A stretch of DNA of 64,000 nt from Paenibacillus sp. N3.4. GTDB lineage: Bacteria; Bacillota; Bacilli; Paenibacillales; NBRC-103111. Both the position numbers and the translations under genes were made by a program. The stretch lies in contig NZ_VRTT01000006.1 of assembly GCF_008017805.1 (NCBI RefSeq), forward strand, positions 62,001 to 126,000, given 5' to 3'. The notes below the pieces were generated by a model. The model had not been told where the DNA came from. It saw only the letters and a list, made by a program, of their open reading frames with translations, and did no database searches. This document shows positions 36,565 through 46,205 of this stretch, one piece after another (position 1 is the first letter of the stretch; the number at the start of each line of letters is the position of its first letter).

Positions 36565-37662
36565 TTACAGACCTTTGAAATCGCTTGCTTGGTAATACCC
36601 AGAATCAATGAGTGCAGATTTGACATTGCTTTTTTCAACAACGATTACGTTCGTTTGTTTAGCTTTTACATCGATTTTTCCGTTTTTGTAAGAACCAGTC
36701 GTCTCAGGCGTTTTGCCATCCAGAATGGAAACGGCCATGCCCATTGCATCTTTAACTAATGTACGAACATCTTTGAACACTGTCATCGATTGCTTGCTGT
36801 CAATGATGTATTGAATCGAAGCTTTCTCAGCATCTTGACCGGTAACTACAAAGCTAGTGACAGCTTTATCTGTTGCAAATACATCGGCGATTGAACGAGC
36901 CGTTCCGTCATTTGGTGCCAAAATCGCAACATCGCCTTTTTTATCTGCGGAAGCTGCAGTCAGATGCGTTTGTGCTTTATTTTTCGCTTCATTAGCATCC
37001 CAGTTTGTTGTCACTTGACCAATGATTTTACTTTGTTGATCACGAGTCAATTCCGCAGTTGCTTGCAGTGTTACAGCTTCGCTGGAGTTCGCAATTTTGA
37101 AAGTGCCATCAGCGATTTTTGGTTGGAGAACGGACCAAGCACCTTGGAAGAACAAGAAAGCATTGTTATCGGACGCAGCACCCGCGTATAGGTACAATGG
37201 TTGGCCTTTGCCTTTTGCATGATCAACCAAATATTTCGCTTGTGCTTTACCAACGGCTACGCTGTCAAATGTGACATAATAATTAACTGCATCTGTATTC
37301 GTAATCAATCGGTCATAGGAGATAACTTGAATGCCTGCTTTTTTAGCTGCTTCTACGGAAGCTGCTGCTGCATCACCGTCTTGAGGGCAAATGATGAGTA
37401 CTTTGATACCTTTAGCAATCAAAGCATCTACGTTTTCTTTTTCTTTTGCGGAGGATCCTTGGCTAAACAAAATTTCAGTCGTGTATTTCGTGCCTGTCAA
37501 TGCATCTTTAAATCTTTGCTCATCTTGAACCCATCTAGGCTCGTCTTTGGTAGGTAATACAATCCCCACACTAACTTTGCTGCTTGAGCCGCAAGCTGTT
37601 ACAAAAACAGCAAGCATCATGACGATGACTAATAACGAAATCGCTTTCACACTACTTTTCAT
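36565..37662 (-). CDS. xylF: Xylose-type sugar-binding lipoprotein
   Basis: Lipoprotein of 365 residues: signal with lipobox VTACG near 20-24, then a type I periplasmic-binding fold of the XylF/ChvE kind (VGIVLPTKDEPRWVQDEQRF, VISYDRLITNTDAVNYYVTF, VTGQDAEKASIQYIIDSKQS). It delivers sugar to XylGH. It starts at ATG 37662 after GAGAGGGG. It is more highly expressed than xylGH if the intercistronic hairpin works as usual. Confidence 0.9.
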   Translation of the reverse strand: MKSSVKAISLLVIVMMLAVFVTACGSSSKVSVGIVLPTKDEPRWVQDEQRFKDALTGTKYTTEILFSQGSSAKEKENVDALIAKGIKVLIICPQDGDAAAASVEAAKKAGIQVISYDRLITNTDAVNYYVTFDSVAVGKAQAKYLVDHAKGKGQPLYLYAGAASDNNAFLFFQGAWSVLQPKIADGTFKIANSSEAVTLQATAELTRDQQSKIIGQVTTNWDANEAKNKAQTHLTAASADKKGDVAILAPNDGTARSIADVFATDKAVTSFVVTGQDAEKASIQYIIDSKQSMTVFKDVRTLVKDAMGMAVSILDGKTPETTGSYKNGKIDVKAKQTNVIVVEKSNVKSALIDSGYYQASDFKGL

Positions 37663-37742
37663 TCGTTTACCCCTCTCATTTGTTTTGGCTTATAGCCAGT
37701 TACAAGATGAGTATATCATTCGAATTAGGGTATGAATGCGCT

Positions 37743-37763
37743 TTATAATAGCACTATTTATAA
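37743..37763. repeat. Inverted repeat upstream of xylF
   Basis: TTATAATAG and CTATTTATAA are complementary apart from one extra A, about 85 bp before the xylF start. Possible operator or the end of the preceding transcript. Confidence 0.3.
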
Positions 37764-37781
37764 CATTGCTAGACTTTTTTG

Positions 37782-38882
37782 TCATTTGGCATTAGAGGAG
37801 TTTACATTCTTATAAACATCTTCTTTCTTGTGAAAACCGTCAGCAATAATGGTATCATTCATATTCCATTTATCAACGGCTATCGGTTCAAGAAGGATCG
37901 AAGGCACATCTATTTTCTTATTGTTTACTTTTCTGTCGGCATGGACATTTTCTCCTCTTGCCATTTTCACTGCAAGCTCAGCTGCTGTTTCAGCAAGTTT
38001 TTTGATCGGTTTATAAACGGTCATCGTTTGTGTTCCTTCAACAATTCGCTGAGCAGCAGCAAGTTCTGCATCTTGTCCGGAAACGGGAATTTTACCAGCC
38101 ATTTGTTGACCCTCTAAAGCTTGAATAACCCCTCCTGCCGTTGCATCATTAGCCGCGACTACGGCATCAATTTGATTTCTGTTAGCCCTCAGTGCAAGTT
38201 CCATGTTCGCCAAAGCATTTGCTGGCTTCCATTCTTTCGTAGACTGATCAAATACAATATCGATGTCTCCTTTTTCTACTAGCGGCTTTAAAATGTTCAT
38301 TTGACCTTTTTTGAACATATGCGCATTATTATCTGTATCAGCACCTTCAATCAAAACGTAGTTCCCTTTCGGAGCCTTCGCTGTAATGGCCTTCGCCTGC
38401 AGTTCCCCAGCTTTCTCATTATCAAAAGATATATATAAGTCAACGTCTGCGTTGACGATCAAACGGTCGTAAGAAATCACTTTTATACCTGCTTTATGGG
38501 CCTTGTCGACGATAGCCGATGAAACTTCAGCATTATGAGGAACAACAACAAGTACATTTACGCCCTGCGAGATCAAGTTCTCAGCTTGTGCAATTTGTTT
38601 CGCATCATCTCCGTTCGCTGCTTGCACTTCAATCTGTGCTCCCAACCTCTCAACAGCTGCTTTGAATAGATCTCTATCTTTCTGCCATCGCTCTTCCAAT
38701 AGAGTATCTATGGATAAACCGATTACCACATTATGATCATTCGAGCTTAATTTCGTAATCGATTTATTTTCAGCTCTGATTTCGAAGCTGTCGCTTGAAG
38801 TACGATTTACTTGGAACATCGAACAAGAGGATAACGAGAATGCTGCAACTGCCGTAAACCCAATGACCCAGCTTATTTTCAA
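37782..38882 (-). CDS. Second XylF-like sugar-binding lipoprotein
   Basis: Protein of 366 residues with lipobox LSSC near 19 and a XylF-type fold (GLSIDTLLEERWQKDRDLFK, VISYDRLIVNADVDLYISFD, ADTDNNAHMFKKGQMNILKP, VSGQDAELAAAQRI). It is clearly paralogous to xylF at 36565. TTG 38882 is the first usual start, but AAAGGAGAGG lies 18 bases upstream. A CTG codon six bases after that site would give LITRLKISW, so the start is uncertain. It lies between the sensory operon and xylFGH. It may widen the sugar range of XylGH or feed the sensor. Confidence 0.85.
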   Translation of the reverse strand: MKISWVIGFTAVAAFSLSSCSMFQVNRTSSDSFEIRAENKSITKLSSNDHNVVIGLSIDTLLEERWQKDRDLFKAAVERLGAQIEVQAANGDDAKQIAQAENLISQGVNVLVVVPHNAEVSSAIVDKAHKAGIKVISYDRLIVNADVDLYISFDNEKAGELQAKAITAKAPKGNYVLIEGADTDNNAHMFKKGQMNILKPLVEKGDIDIVFDQSTKEWKPANALANMELALRANRNQIDAVVAANDATAGGVIQALEGQQMAGKIPVSGQDAELAAAQRIVEGTQTMTVYKPIKKLAETAAELAVKMARGENVHADRKVNNKKIDVPSILLEPIAVDKWNMNDTIIADGFHKKEDVYKNVNSSNAK

Positions 38883-38959
38883 CCTCGTTATCAGTCCAAA
38901 CCTCTCCTTTACATTGAAATTATTAAGTTGCGATACATATTTTGCTTCCCGAGTACTTC

Positions 38960-40531
38960 TTAAATCTGCTTTTTATTCGCAGGTCGGAGCAGCATCTTCC
39001 GATAATCGGTCGGAGAGTGGCCAACTAGCTTTTTAAATACTCTGCTAAAATAATTAGGATCGTTGTAACCTACTTCAAACGTAATTTCCTTTAAACTTTT
39101 ATCCGTTTCTTGCATTAATTGTTTGGCCGTTTCAATTCGAAATTCTGTGAGAAAGTCAATATAATTCATACCAACGTGCTCTTTAAAAAGCTTACTGACA
39201 TAGAATGGGTTCCGATTAACTGTAGCAGCAATTTTTTCTAGAGAAAGATCTTCATGCGCGTGTTTTCGAATATATTGTTTCATAGAAAGAAGCAGATTTG
39301 TCTCCACTTCTTCTATTTGTATGAAATTGTTAATCAAGATGCGGGTTTCTGCCTTTAATTGCATATAACTTGAAGTATAATATGAAAAATAAGGCTTGCT
39401 TACTTCTAATCCCATTTCCTCCAGCATTTTCGTCACAACAATCAGAATCTCAAAAATTCGCTGCTGAGCCATACCGACCTGTTGGCCAATCCCTTCGAAC
39501 ATGTCAATTATTTTTGCAAGTTGATCTCCCGCAAGTTCCCAATCGCCTCGTCTAACCGCTTCAAGAACGTTCTTTTCCATTTCGAGTGTCCGAGTTCCAA
39601 CGGGTAGATTTTCGTTAGGGGGTATATCTTCAAACAAACAATAGCGTGAGGGCAATGACGTATCTAGTGATGCAAGAAGCGCTTCATGATAAGAACGCCG
39701 CATTTCCCTAACTTCTCTACATATTCCTCCTACCCCTACAAAAAGACTGCATTCGTTCTTCTTGCTCAAGGCTTGGAGCAATTTCCTTGTAAAACTAATC
39801 GCATGCGCGCGATAGGACTGCTCCCCATCCATGAAAACAATAATTTGGACTTGTTTACCTGACATTTTGCCGATCCAACAAGGTATAGAGAACTCATGAA
39901 TGTGAGTTACTAACTTTGAATAAAGCTCATCCGAATCACACCATTTGCCATCTTCCTCCGAAACAGATGAAAAAAGCACATTCATAACAAATCCATCCCG
40001 CATGTTCGGAAGATCTAACAGCTTAATCATTTCGTTTAGATCAGCAAGTGGTACATAATCAAATAACAACTGCTCCACGATATCTGCTTCCACCAAGGGC
40101 ATCATCTTTTGCAGCCGCTGCTTATCCATACTTCTGTGCTCCAGCTCTATTCGGTCATGCTTAATTTTATTGGCAACTTTGCCTATCGTTTCAAGCACAA
40201 CTGAAATCCGGCTGGGCTTCAGCATATAATCATAGACGCCTAATCTTATCGCCTGTTGGGCAAACTCAAATGTATCAAAAGCAGTAACGATAATAAATTT
40301 GATGGACGCATTTGATTCCTTAATTTTTTCAATAGCTTGCAGTCCGTTAATTCCCGGCATCTTAATATCCATCGTTATAAGATCCGGCTGAAGCCGAACT
40401 GCAGCCTCTATCGCTTCCCTCCCGTTTGATGCCTGACCAACAACCTCTATATCCAGAGAACCCTCTTCGATTATTTTTTGTAAAGCGATGCGCTCAATCG
40501 GTTCATCATCCACAATTATCATACGAATCAT
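38960..40531 (-). CDS. YesN-like response regulator, AraC type
   Basis: About 523 residues. A receiver domain (1-120) has acidic pocket IIVDDEP, phospho-acceptor Asp in LITMDIKMPGING near 54, and conserved Thr and Lys (VTAFDTF; DYMLKPSR). A long linker follows, then two AraC helix-turn-helix motifs at the C-terminus (SLEKIAATVNRNPFYVSKLF; KEITFEVGYNDPNYFSRVFK). ATG 40531 overlaps the kinase stop by four bases (ATGA). It is the output of the sugar-sensing system and a likely activator of xylFGH. Confidence 0.9.
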   Translation of the reverse strand: MIRMIIVDDEPIERIALQKIIEEGSLDIEVVGQASNGREAIEAAVRLQPDLITMDIKMPGINGLQAIEKIKESNASIKFIIVTAFDTFEFAQQAIRLGVYDYMLKPSRISVVLETIGKVANKIKHDRIELEHRSMDKQRLQKMMPLVEADIVEQLLFDYVPLADLNEMIKLLDLPNMRDGFVMNVLFSSVSEEDGKWCDSDELYSKLVTHIHEFSIPCWIGKMSGKQVQIIVFMDGEQSYRAHAISFTRKLLQALSKKNECSLFVGVGGICREVREMRRSYHEALLASLDTSLPSRYCLFEDIPPNENLPVGTRTLEMEKNVLEAVRRGDWELAGDQLAKIIDMFEGIGQQVGMAQQRIFEILIVVTKMLEEMGLEVSKPYFSYYTSSYMQLKAETRILINNFIQIEEVETNLLLSMKQYIRKHAHEDLSLEKIAATVNRNPFYVSKLFKEHVGMNYIDFLTEFRIETAKQLMQETDKSLKEITFEVGYNDPNYFSRVFKKLVGHSPTDYRKMLLRPANKKQI

Positions 40532-41967
40532 TTCAATGCCCCCCTTGGCAGCTTCAATGTAATACAAGTCCCAATTCCTATTTGGGATTCAATATGTATA
40601 ATTTCTTCCACGCCATAAAACAGCTGAAGTCGATGAATAACGTTCCAAATGCCTATTCCGGTAGAATGCCCTTTATACGAAGAATGTTCAGGTTGTGATA
40701 ACAGCCTATTTATTTGTTCAGATTCCATGCCCGGGCCCGTATCCTGAACTTGCACAATGACGTAATCCATTTCATTCTTCACTCGAAAAGTTAAAGTACC
40801 TCCATCTTCTGCCGGTTCGATGGCATATATAAAAGCATTCTCTGCAAGTGGTTGCAGGATAAGAATCGGTAACTCAATATCAAGGGCCTGTTCATCAATG
40901 ACTTTAACGATGTTCAATCGATCTCCAAATCGCGCTTTTTGAATCGTTAAATACTCTTCAAGAACCTCAAGTTCATCCTTTAACGATACCTTGCTATCCA
41001 GCTTTCGGAGATTATATCTGAGCATTCCGGCTACAGAGCTAATTAATTCGCTTGTTTTACCTGCGCCTGCTAAGTAGGCCTCCTTAGATAGCATATTCAA
41101 GGTATTAAAGAGAAAATGAGGGTTAATTTGACTTTGCAAACTTTTCAGTTCACTTTCTTTGAGCATCAACTTATGTTTGTGGAGATCGTATTCCAACTGT
41201 GCCTTACTTTGAATATCATCAATTAAGTTCCCAATTTTCATCCTCATGCTATCCAGCGTTTTAGCCAAAAATGTCATTTCATCGTTATTGTTAATTTCGA
41301 TCGGATTTTTGAAATTCCCACGTGACAATTCACGAGCTGACTGTGTTAGCTTTAATAATGGCTGCGTTACACTGTTCACAAACCGGTAAGAAAACAGCAA
41401 GAGCACCAAAGAAACTAAAGCCAATATCCACAATCCCATCTTTTTGATATCATCACTGCGTTTAATGATGTTTCTATAAAATGCGTCGTAGGTGTTCTGC
41501 TCGCCGCTTATCAACGTTAATGTGGCATCCGAGATATATTTAGAAATATTGGTTGCCTCATCAAATTGCTTGGCAGCGTTCTCTTCGTCATTGTCTTTTT
41601 GAAATCGAACGGCTAAATCCATCGCTTCCGACTGGCTCTCCAACATATGCTGGAGATTGTCGAGCTGCATCGTATTACTCATGTTTCTCAACCAGTTCAA
41701 ATCCGATTTCGTACGCAGCAAGCTGCTGTTCGTACTTGTATATTGATTTAAGCTTTCTAAAGTAGGAGCCATGCGGAATTTATTTAATGATGTCAACGTT
41801 TGCTGACTTAACTGGGAGGCTTGGTTCATCTGCATATAGCGCTGTAAGATTTCATTGTACTTTTCCACGGTACTTTGATTATAAAGACTCATGGAAAGCC
41901 AAATAATAGCCATAATGATCCAGATCAGAATCGACAGCATCATCATTTTACTGCGAATGGTTTTCAA
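40528..41967 (-). CDS. LytS/YesM-type sensor histidine kinase
   Basis: About 479 residues. TM1 is near 10-30, followed by a mainly helical extracytoplasmic domain (about 35-175), TM2 near 180, HAMP (VNSVTQPLLKLTQSAREL), His-kinase box with phospho-acceptor in SQINPHFLFNTLNML near 290, and ATPase boxes ILQPLAENAFIYAI, DTGPGM and GIGIWNVIHRL. TTG 41967 with GGAG seven bases upstream is preferred to the longer ATG start. It overlaps the upstream binding-protein gene by 20 bases, implying translational coupling. Confidence 0.88.
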   Translation of the reverse strand: MKTIRSKMMMLSILIWIIMAIIWLSMSLYNQSTVEKYNEILQRYMQMNQASQLSQQTLTSLNKFRMAPTLESLNQYTSTNSSLLRTKSDLNWLRNMSNTMQLDNLQHMLESQSEAMDLAVRFQKDNDEENAAKQFDEATNISKYISDATLTLISGEQNTYDAFYRNIIKRSDDIKKMGLWILALVSLVLLLFSYRFVNSVTQPLLKLTQSARELSRGNFKNPIEINNNDEMTFLAKTLDSMRMKIGNLIDDIQSKAQLEYDLHKHKLMLKESELKSLQSQINPHFLFNTLNMLSKEAYLAGAGKTSELISSVAGMLRYNLRKLDSKVSLKDELEVLEEYLTIQKARFGDRLNIVKVIDEQALDIELPILILQPLAENAFIYAIEPAEDGGTLTFRVKNEMDYVIVQVQDTGPGMESEQINRLLSQPEHSSYKGHSTGIGIWNVIHRLQLFYGVEEIIHIESQIGIGTCITLKLPRGALK

Positions 41968-42946
41968 GATCTTTCTCCTTTTCTCCGGCTGATGTAACAA
42001 CACTAATCGTTGTGAAATAACTATTATTTAATGGGAGTTGTTTGGCATTCAACCACCGCTTCATAAGATTTACACTTAAACTACCCATCTCTTTATAATG
42101 CTGAGAAAGACCTGCTCGAATAAGCCCATTCCTGATCAACATGATCGTTTGTGGTGAATCATCGAATATAAATATTTGATATTCTTTGGTTCGGGAACGA
42201 GCATGCGAAGCTTGAAAAATGCTTTCTCCGGATTCTGTAGGTAAACCAATAAATGCACTCACATTTGGATAATGATTTAAGATATCGTACGTTTGCATGT
42301 TAGGCTGTGTTGTCTCCATATCGTCAGAAGCAAACACCATCTTAATCCCGTCATATTTGCTGAACGCTTCGCTCAAACCTTTAAGTCGCAAGTCATCCAT
42401 TGTAGGGGTTGTCATATTTCTAATAACCCCGACTAGTCCCTTACCATTCAACTGAGCCGCAATGTGTTCTCCCATGATGATACCTTCCTGATAATGGTCG
42501 GAGCCAACATAGGATTTACGTAAGCTGCCTGGTGCATCGGAATTAATGGTGATGACGGGTATCCCTTTAGCGGTAGCTTTCTTCACCATTCGATCGAACT
42601 CGGGATGATCCAAGCCTTCAACGATAATTCCATTCACTTTGGAAGCGATTGCAATATCGATTTGCTTAATTAATTCTTCCACATTGGATCGGTATACGCC
42701 CCAAAAATCAATCATCATTTGATTCGTTTCAGCCGTATCGCGCGCCCCTCTTTGAATTTCGTTCATCATGAAACTGCCCTGTTCTTGAGAAATAATAACA
42801 ATTCGCTCTGAATGCTCACTTGAAATTGGTTTAGAAGCTTTGGACATCCCCGATTCGCTTTGAAATATCATAAGCATATAGTAAAAGGAAAATGCAAGGG
42901 TTAATAAGCTGCTGATCATTATGGCAATTAGAATAAGTTTTTTCAT
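41948..42946 (-). CDS. Membrane-anchored sugar-binding sensor protein (XylFII-like)
   Basis: Protein of 332 residues. An uncleaved-looking N-terminal hydrophobic anchor (7-28) has no lipobox cysteine. A type I periplasmic-binding fold follows (IVIISQEQGSFMMNEIQRGA; KVNGIIVEGLDHPEFDRMV; GIPVITINSDAPGSLRKSYV). It is the first gene of an operon with a LytS-type kinase and a YesN regulator. In clostridia the homologous XylFII binds xylose and activates LytS directly. The same role is inferred here from anchor, order and overlap. Confidence 0.82.
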   Translation of the reverse strand: MKKLILIAIMISSLLTLAFSFYYMLMIFQSESGMSKASKPISSEHSERIVIISQEQGSFMMNEIQRGARDTAETNQMMIDFWGVYRSNVEELIKQIDIAIASKVNGIIVEGLDHPEFDRMVKKATAKGIPVITINSDAPGSLRKSYVGSDHYQEGIIMGEHIAAQLNGKGLVGVIRNMTTPTMDDLRLKGLSEAFSKYDGIKMVFASDDMETTQPNMQTYDILNHYPNVSAFIGLPTESGESIFQASHARSRTKEYQIFIFDDSPQTIMLIRNGLIRAGLSQHYKEMGSLSVNLMKRWLNAKQLPLNNSYFTTISVVTSAGEKEKDLENHSQ

Positions 42947-42964
42947 GCGTTCTCCCGAAGTCTA

Positions 42965-42979
42965 TCCGAAATATTCGGA
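42965..42979. promoter_or_regulatory. Palindrome before the sensory operon
   Basis: TCCGAA-ATA-TTCGGA lies 18 bp upstream of the start codon of the membrane-anchored binding protein. Candidate operator. Confidence 0.35.
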
Positions 42980-43085
42980 ATATATTTCCAAGTATTTTCA
43001 ACTACCTTCTAGTATACAACGAAAAGGCAAATTTTAGGTGCCGCATTTTATATAACTTTTTGTTGAATTTTCTATATTCACAGCG

Positions 43086-43123
43086 AAAAAGCCAACTTCC
43101 TCAATGACTGAAGACTTTGGCTT
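43086..43123 (-). terminator. Terminator after the first cupin gene
   Basis: On the minus strand AAGCCAA...CTTC pairs with GAAG...TTGGCTT and is followed by five T residues. Confidence 0.7.
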
Positions 43124-43161
43124 ACATATGTTAATTACTTCATTTCACTCGCTTATTCCTT

Positions 43162-43805
43162 TCACTGCCATGATTCCACAATCTGATGCGCAGCAGTTGA
43201 ATTGTATCCTTTGCCGATCAAATATGAAATGGCTGCCGTTTCCCGAAGCGTATATTCTACAGGCATTCCTTGCCCATCCCGTAAACCTGTTTGAACCCAC
43301 GGCTCCACATTTCGAAGTGTTTCCATCTTTATATTCGACGCTCCCTTAACACAATCGAGGGGAGGTCCCAAAATAATGGATTCCTGAAGAGGTGCAACAG
43401 CTTTGGCATAATCGTTCTCGTCTACACAATAAGCCCGATTCATCACTTCCTTGGGTGTAAAACGCAGGAAATCTGACCCATAAACAATATCCGGTGTCGG
43501 TTGATCAAAGATCGTTAGTAGATGAACATGATCGGTCTGGGCAACAATCCAGTGAAACCAGCCTTTCGGAAGCATACAAACTTGTCCAGGCTTTAGTTGA
43601 TAGGTCATCAGCTTTTGTGTAAAGGGGTTAAACACGGATGTAATAACCTCGCCGCTAATAACAAAAACCATCTCCGTCACATTCGTATGCCAGTGCGGCT
43701 GGATGATAATCCCTTTGCTCATATGGACATTAAAAAGGCCGTTAGTACTACATTGGAATCGGCTGCTAGTTGTAAATCTGGAGATTGCAGAACTGTATCC
43801 ATCAT
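43162..43805 (-). CDS. Cupin protein (spherulin/oxalate-decarboxylase-like), probable N-terminal frameshift
   Basis: Single-domain cupin. Motif 1 is PHWHTNVTEMVFVISGE (metal ligands His, His, Glu) and motif 2 is PGQVCMLPKGWFHWIVA (His). LGPPLDC near the C-terminus is shared with the neighbouring paralog. A good RBS (AGGAGG) precedes ATG 43805, whose frame gives MMDTVLQSPDLQLAADSNVV. The cupin core is in another frame from NGLFNVHMSKG on. One missing base near 43741-43752 would join them as VVPNGLFNVH. The reaction is unknown. Confidence 0.75.
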
Positions 43806-44016
43806 AAAGTTGTTTCCTCCTGTTTGGGCATCCGTCCAATTAGTCTATGCCCAGAAGGAATAGAATGACACAAATGATGAATCAGGGAACAACATTCGAT
43901 AAAGAAAGAGCGATTTACCGACAAATATCAATTTCATCGTTACCCTCAGGACCATATGCCTACTTACTACATAAAATATACTTAGATGGCAAACTCTTCA
44001 TACATGAAAGGTTGGA

Positions 44017-44670
44017 ATGAACAAAATGATTTCGTACATGGACTTTACATCGCCTTCCGTACAATATAGTTATGATTTACGCAATAACCCTTTAATGAGA
44101 AAAGATGATCGGAATTATATTAATTCTCTTTCTGTCAAACAACTGAACACGTTGGGCAATGTCTCTCTCCTCGATATTTTTCTTAGCAAGTCCAATATTG
44201 TTGAGCCCCATACCCATCAAAATGCCTCAGAGCTGGTTTACTGTATTTCCGGAGCAGCGGTTGTTTCTCTAATTAATCCATTTACCAAAAAATTGGTCAA
44301 TATCCCCATAAGTCCAGGCCAGGTGGGGAATATACCTCAAGGATGGTGGCACTACGAAATTGCCACTGTGGATAATACCCATTTATTAGCCATATTTGAC
44401 GCTCCGATTCCTGAGTTCATAGCCGGCTCTGACATGTTGCGACTTACGCCGGCGGAAATATTGTCTCATTCGTATTGCCTCGACGAAGCTTTAATCAAGG
44501 AAGCGTTGGCGCCTATTACGAAAACGGTTGTCATCGGCCCACCCGCGAATTGCCATCAAAGACATCACGCACAAGATTATGAACAATCAAATATTCCTCA
44601 TACGAATCTACGTGACCAGAACGGTTATGCCCAACAGCAATGGGTGATTGGAAATGGTGGTCATTTATAA
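44017..44670 (+). CDS. Cupin protein (spherulin/oxalate-decarboxylase-like)
   Basis: Cupin of 217 residues with motif 1 [17 protein letters not shown] (two His, one Glu) and motif 2 [17 protein letters not shown]. It has no signal peptide. It is divergent from its paralog at 43805 with a 211-bp gap, and similar along most of its length ([35 protein letters not shown]). Its stop overlaps the end of the convergent isomerase gene by ten bases. It starts at ATG 44017 after GAAAGG. Substrate unknown. Confidence 0.8.
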   Translation: MNKMISYMDFTSPSVQYSYDLRNNPLMRKDDRNYINSLSVKQLNTLGNVSLLDIFLSKSNIVEPHTHQNASELVYCISGAAVVSLINPFTKKLVNIPISPGQVGNIPQGWWHYEIATVDNTHLLAIFDAPIPEFIAGSDMLRLTPAEILSHSYCLDEALIKEALAPITKTVVIGPPANCHQRHHAQDYEQSNIPHTNLRDQNGYAQQQWVIGNGGHL

Positions 44671-45228
44671 GCCATATTTTTTAAAAACTGCACATCTTTC
44701 GAAATGTCAGCCTCAGGATTAGCCCCTACTTCCCGTTCAATCGTTAAGTATCCTGTGTATCCAATATCTGTTAAGGCCTGCAAATAGCCCTTCCAGTCAA
44801 CGCTTCCTTCGCCTAAAGGAACTTCTTCGAAAGCTTTACCACCGCTGGCTAGTTCAGCAATTTTCCCGTGATCGAGAGATTCATAGCCTAGTGCGCCATA
44901 AATCTCTCGAGGATCCATTTCGTGATGGCGCACTCCATCTTTCGCATGCGTATGTACGATATAATCCTTCAAGGTATATACCCCACGGACCGGGTCGTCA
45001 CCTGTGACCATAACCATATTCGCTGGGTCAAAATTGACAGATACGCCATTGGAGCCCAATCCATCCAGAAAACGCTTCAGGCATTCTGCCGTTTCCGGTC
45101 CCGTTTCGATGGCAAAATAGGCACCCATGCTTTTCGCGTATGTGCTCAGTTCCTCACACGCTATATGCATCGTTTCGTAAATCTCGCTCTTGGGATCCTT
45201 CGGCACAATTCCGATATGCCATTTTCAT
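44661..45228 (-). pseudogene. Sugar isomerase/epimerase TIM barrel, N-terminal third deleted
   Basis: AP-endonuclease-2 type (xylose-isomerase-like) barrel. The retained part begins [17 protein letters not shown] and keeps [33 protein letters not shown] and [13 protein letters not shown], which bear the metal-site His, Glu and Asp residues. A ribosome-binding site and start (ATG AAA ATG G at 45228) are present, but about 100 residues of the barrel start are absent. The start codon region joins directly to the HIGIVP codons out of frame. GTG 45206 could start the remnant. It was probably a paralog or partner of the gene at 45260. Confidence 0.75.
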
Positions 45229-45259
45229 ACCCTTTTACTCCTCTCATTTTTTAATTCGC

Positions 45260-46129
45260 TTATTGTCCCGCTTGCTCCCACATTCTTCTTGCATTGTCCA
45301 ATCCGATCCGTGTACCCATTAAAACATCTTCCATTCCTTCGAACTCAATAGAAATGTAGCCATCATAACCAGAGAGTCGGATCAGCCGGATCACTTCAAA
45401 CATGTCAATATCACCACACCCGACGATGGCGCCTCTCAGAAAGTTGCCATGGCTTGTTGAGAACCAACCTTCTCCAGGATTCAATCGAGACGAGCGATAA
45501 TAGAAATCCTTCAAGTGCACCATGGAGGCATACGGCAGCAAGTTCTGAACAGAGCTAACCGAATCGGCGTCGACACACATCACGTTTCCTACATCCATGG
45601 TCACCTTAAAGTTCGAACGATCCACCTCATGCATAACCCTAAGCACTCTTTCCGGAGATTGGATATAATACCCATGGTTCTCCAGACTGGTTGTAATCCC
45701 GAATTGGGATGCGTAATCGGCTATCCGTCTACATGGTTCGATCAAGGTAGGAAGATCAGCTTCAAATTGTTTAACGGACGTTTCTCCAATAGGACGGAGG
45801 GCTACGTCATGCCGCATCGTCTTAACGCCCAATCGATGGGCTATATCCACATGGGTCAGCATCCTGTTGATTTCTTGCTCGGTTTCCTCCTTCGTCGGCT
45901 TAAGGAAGTTAGCCCCTACCGCGTAATTTGAAATATCCATACCAACCTCTTCCGTCTTCCGGCGGATAGTCTCAATCAAACCCGGATTTTCGACTAGATC
46001 AAAACCGATGGGGACGATCTCCACATGCTGAGCACCCTGATCCGCCATCCACTGAATAGCATCAAGTATGGTCATCTGTTTCGATTGTATGGCCCTGTAT
46101 AAGCTATAAGAACTTACTCCTAATTTCAT
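45260..46129 (-). CDS. Sugar phosphate isomerase/epimerase family TIM barrel
   Basis: About 289 residues. MKLGVSSYSLYRAI starts the barrel; TSLENHGYYIQ, VTMDVGNVMCVD, MVHLKDFYYR and GYISIEFEGMED carry the expected metal ligands (Glu, Asp, His, Glu). Family members include inosose dehydratases, keto-sugar epimerases and C-glycoside lyase subunits. ATG 46129 with GGAGG eight bases upstream is chosen. It lies between a YesM kinase and the truncated second barrel on one strand. Confidence 0.85.
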   Translation of the reverse strand: MKLGVSSYSLYRAIQSKQMTILDAIQWMADQGAQHVEIVPIGFDLVENPGLIETIRRKTEEVGMDISNYAVGANFLKPTKEETEQEINRMLTHVDIAHRLGVKTMRHDVALRPIGETSVKQFEADLPTLIEPCRRIADYASQFGITTSLENHGYYIQSPERVLRVMHEVDRSNFKVTMDVGNVMCVDADSVSSVQNLLPYASMVHLKDFYYRSSRLNPGEGWFSTSHGNFLRGAIVGCGDIDMFEVIRLIRLSGYDGYISIEFEGMEDVLMGTRIGLDNARRMWEQAGQ

Positions 46130-46205
46130 GTGATTGTCCTCCAATGCATAGATTTACGTATCTTGGTACTCACTGTTGAAAGCTTTTCCCGCTTCATGAA
46201 CTGGA

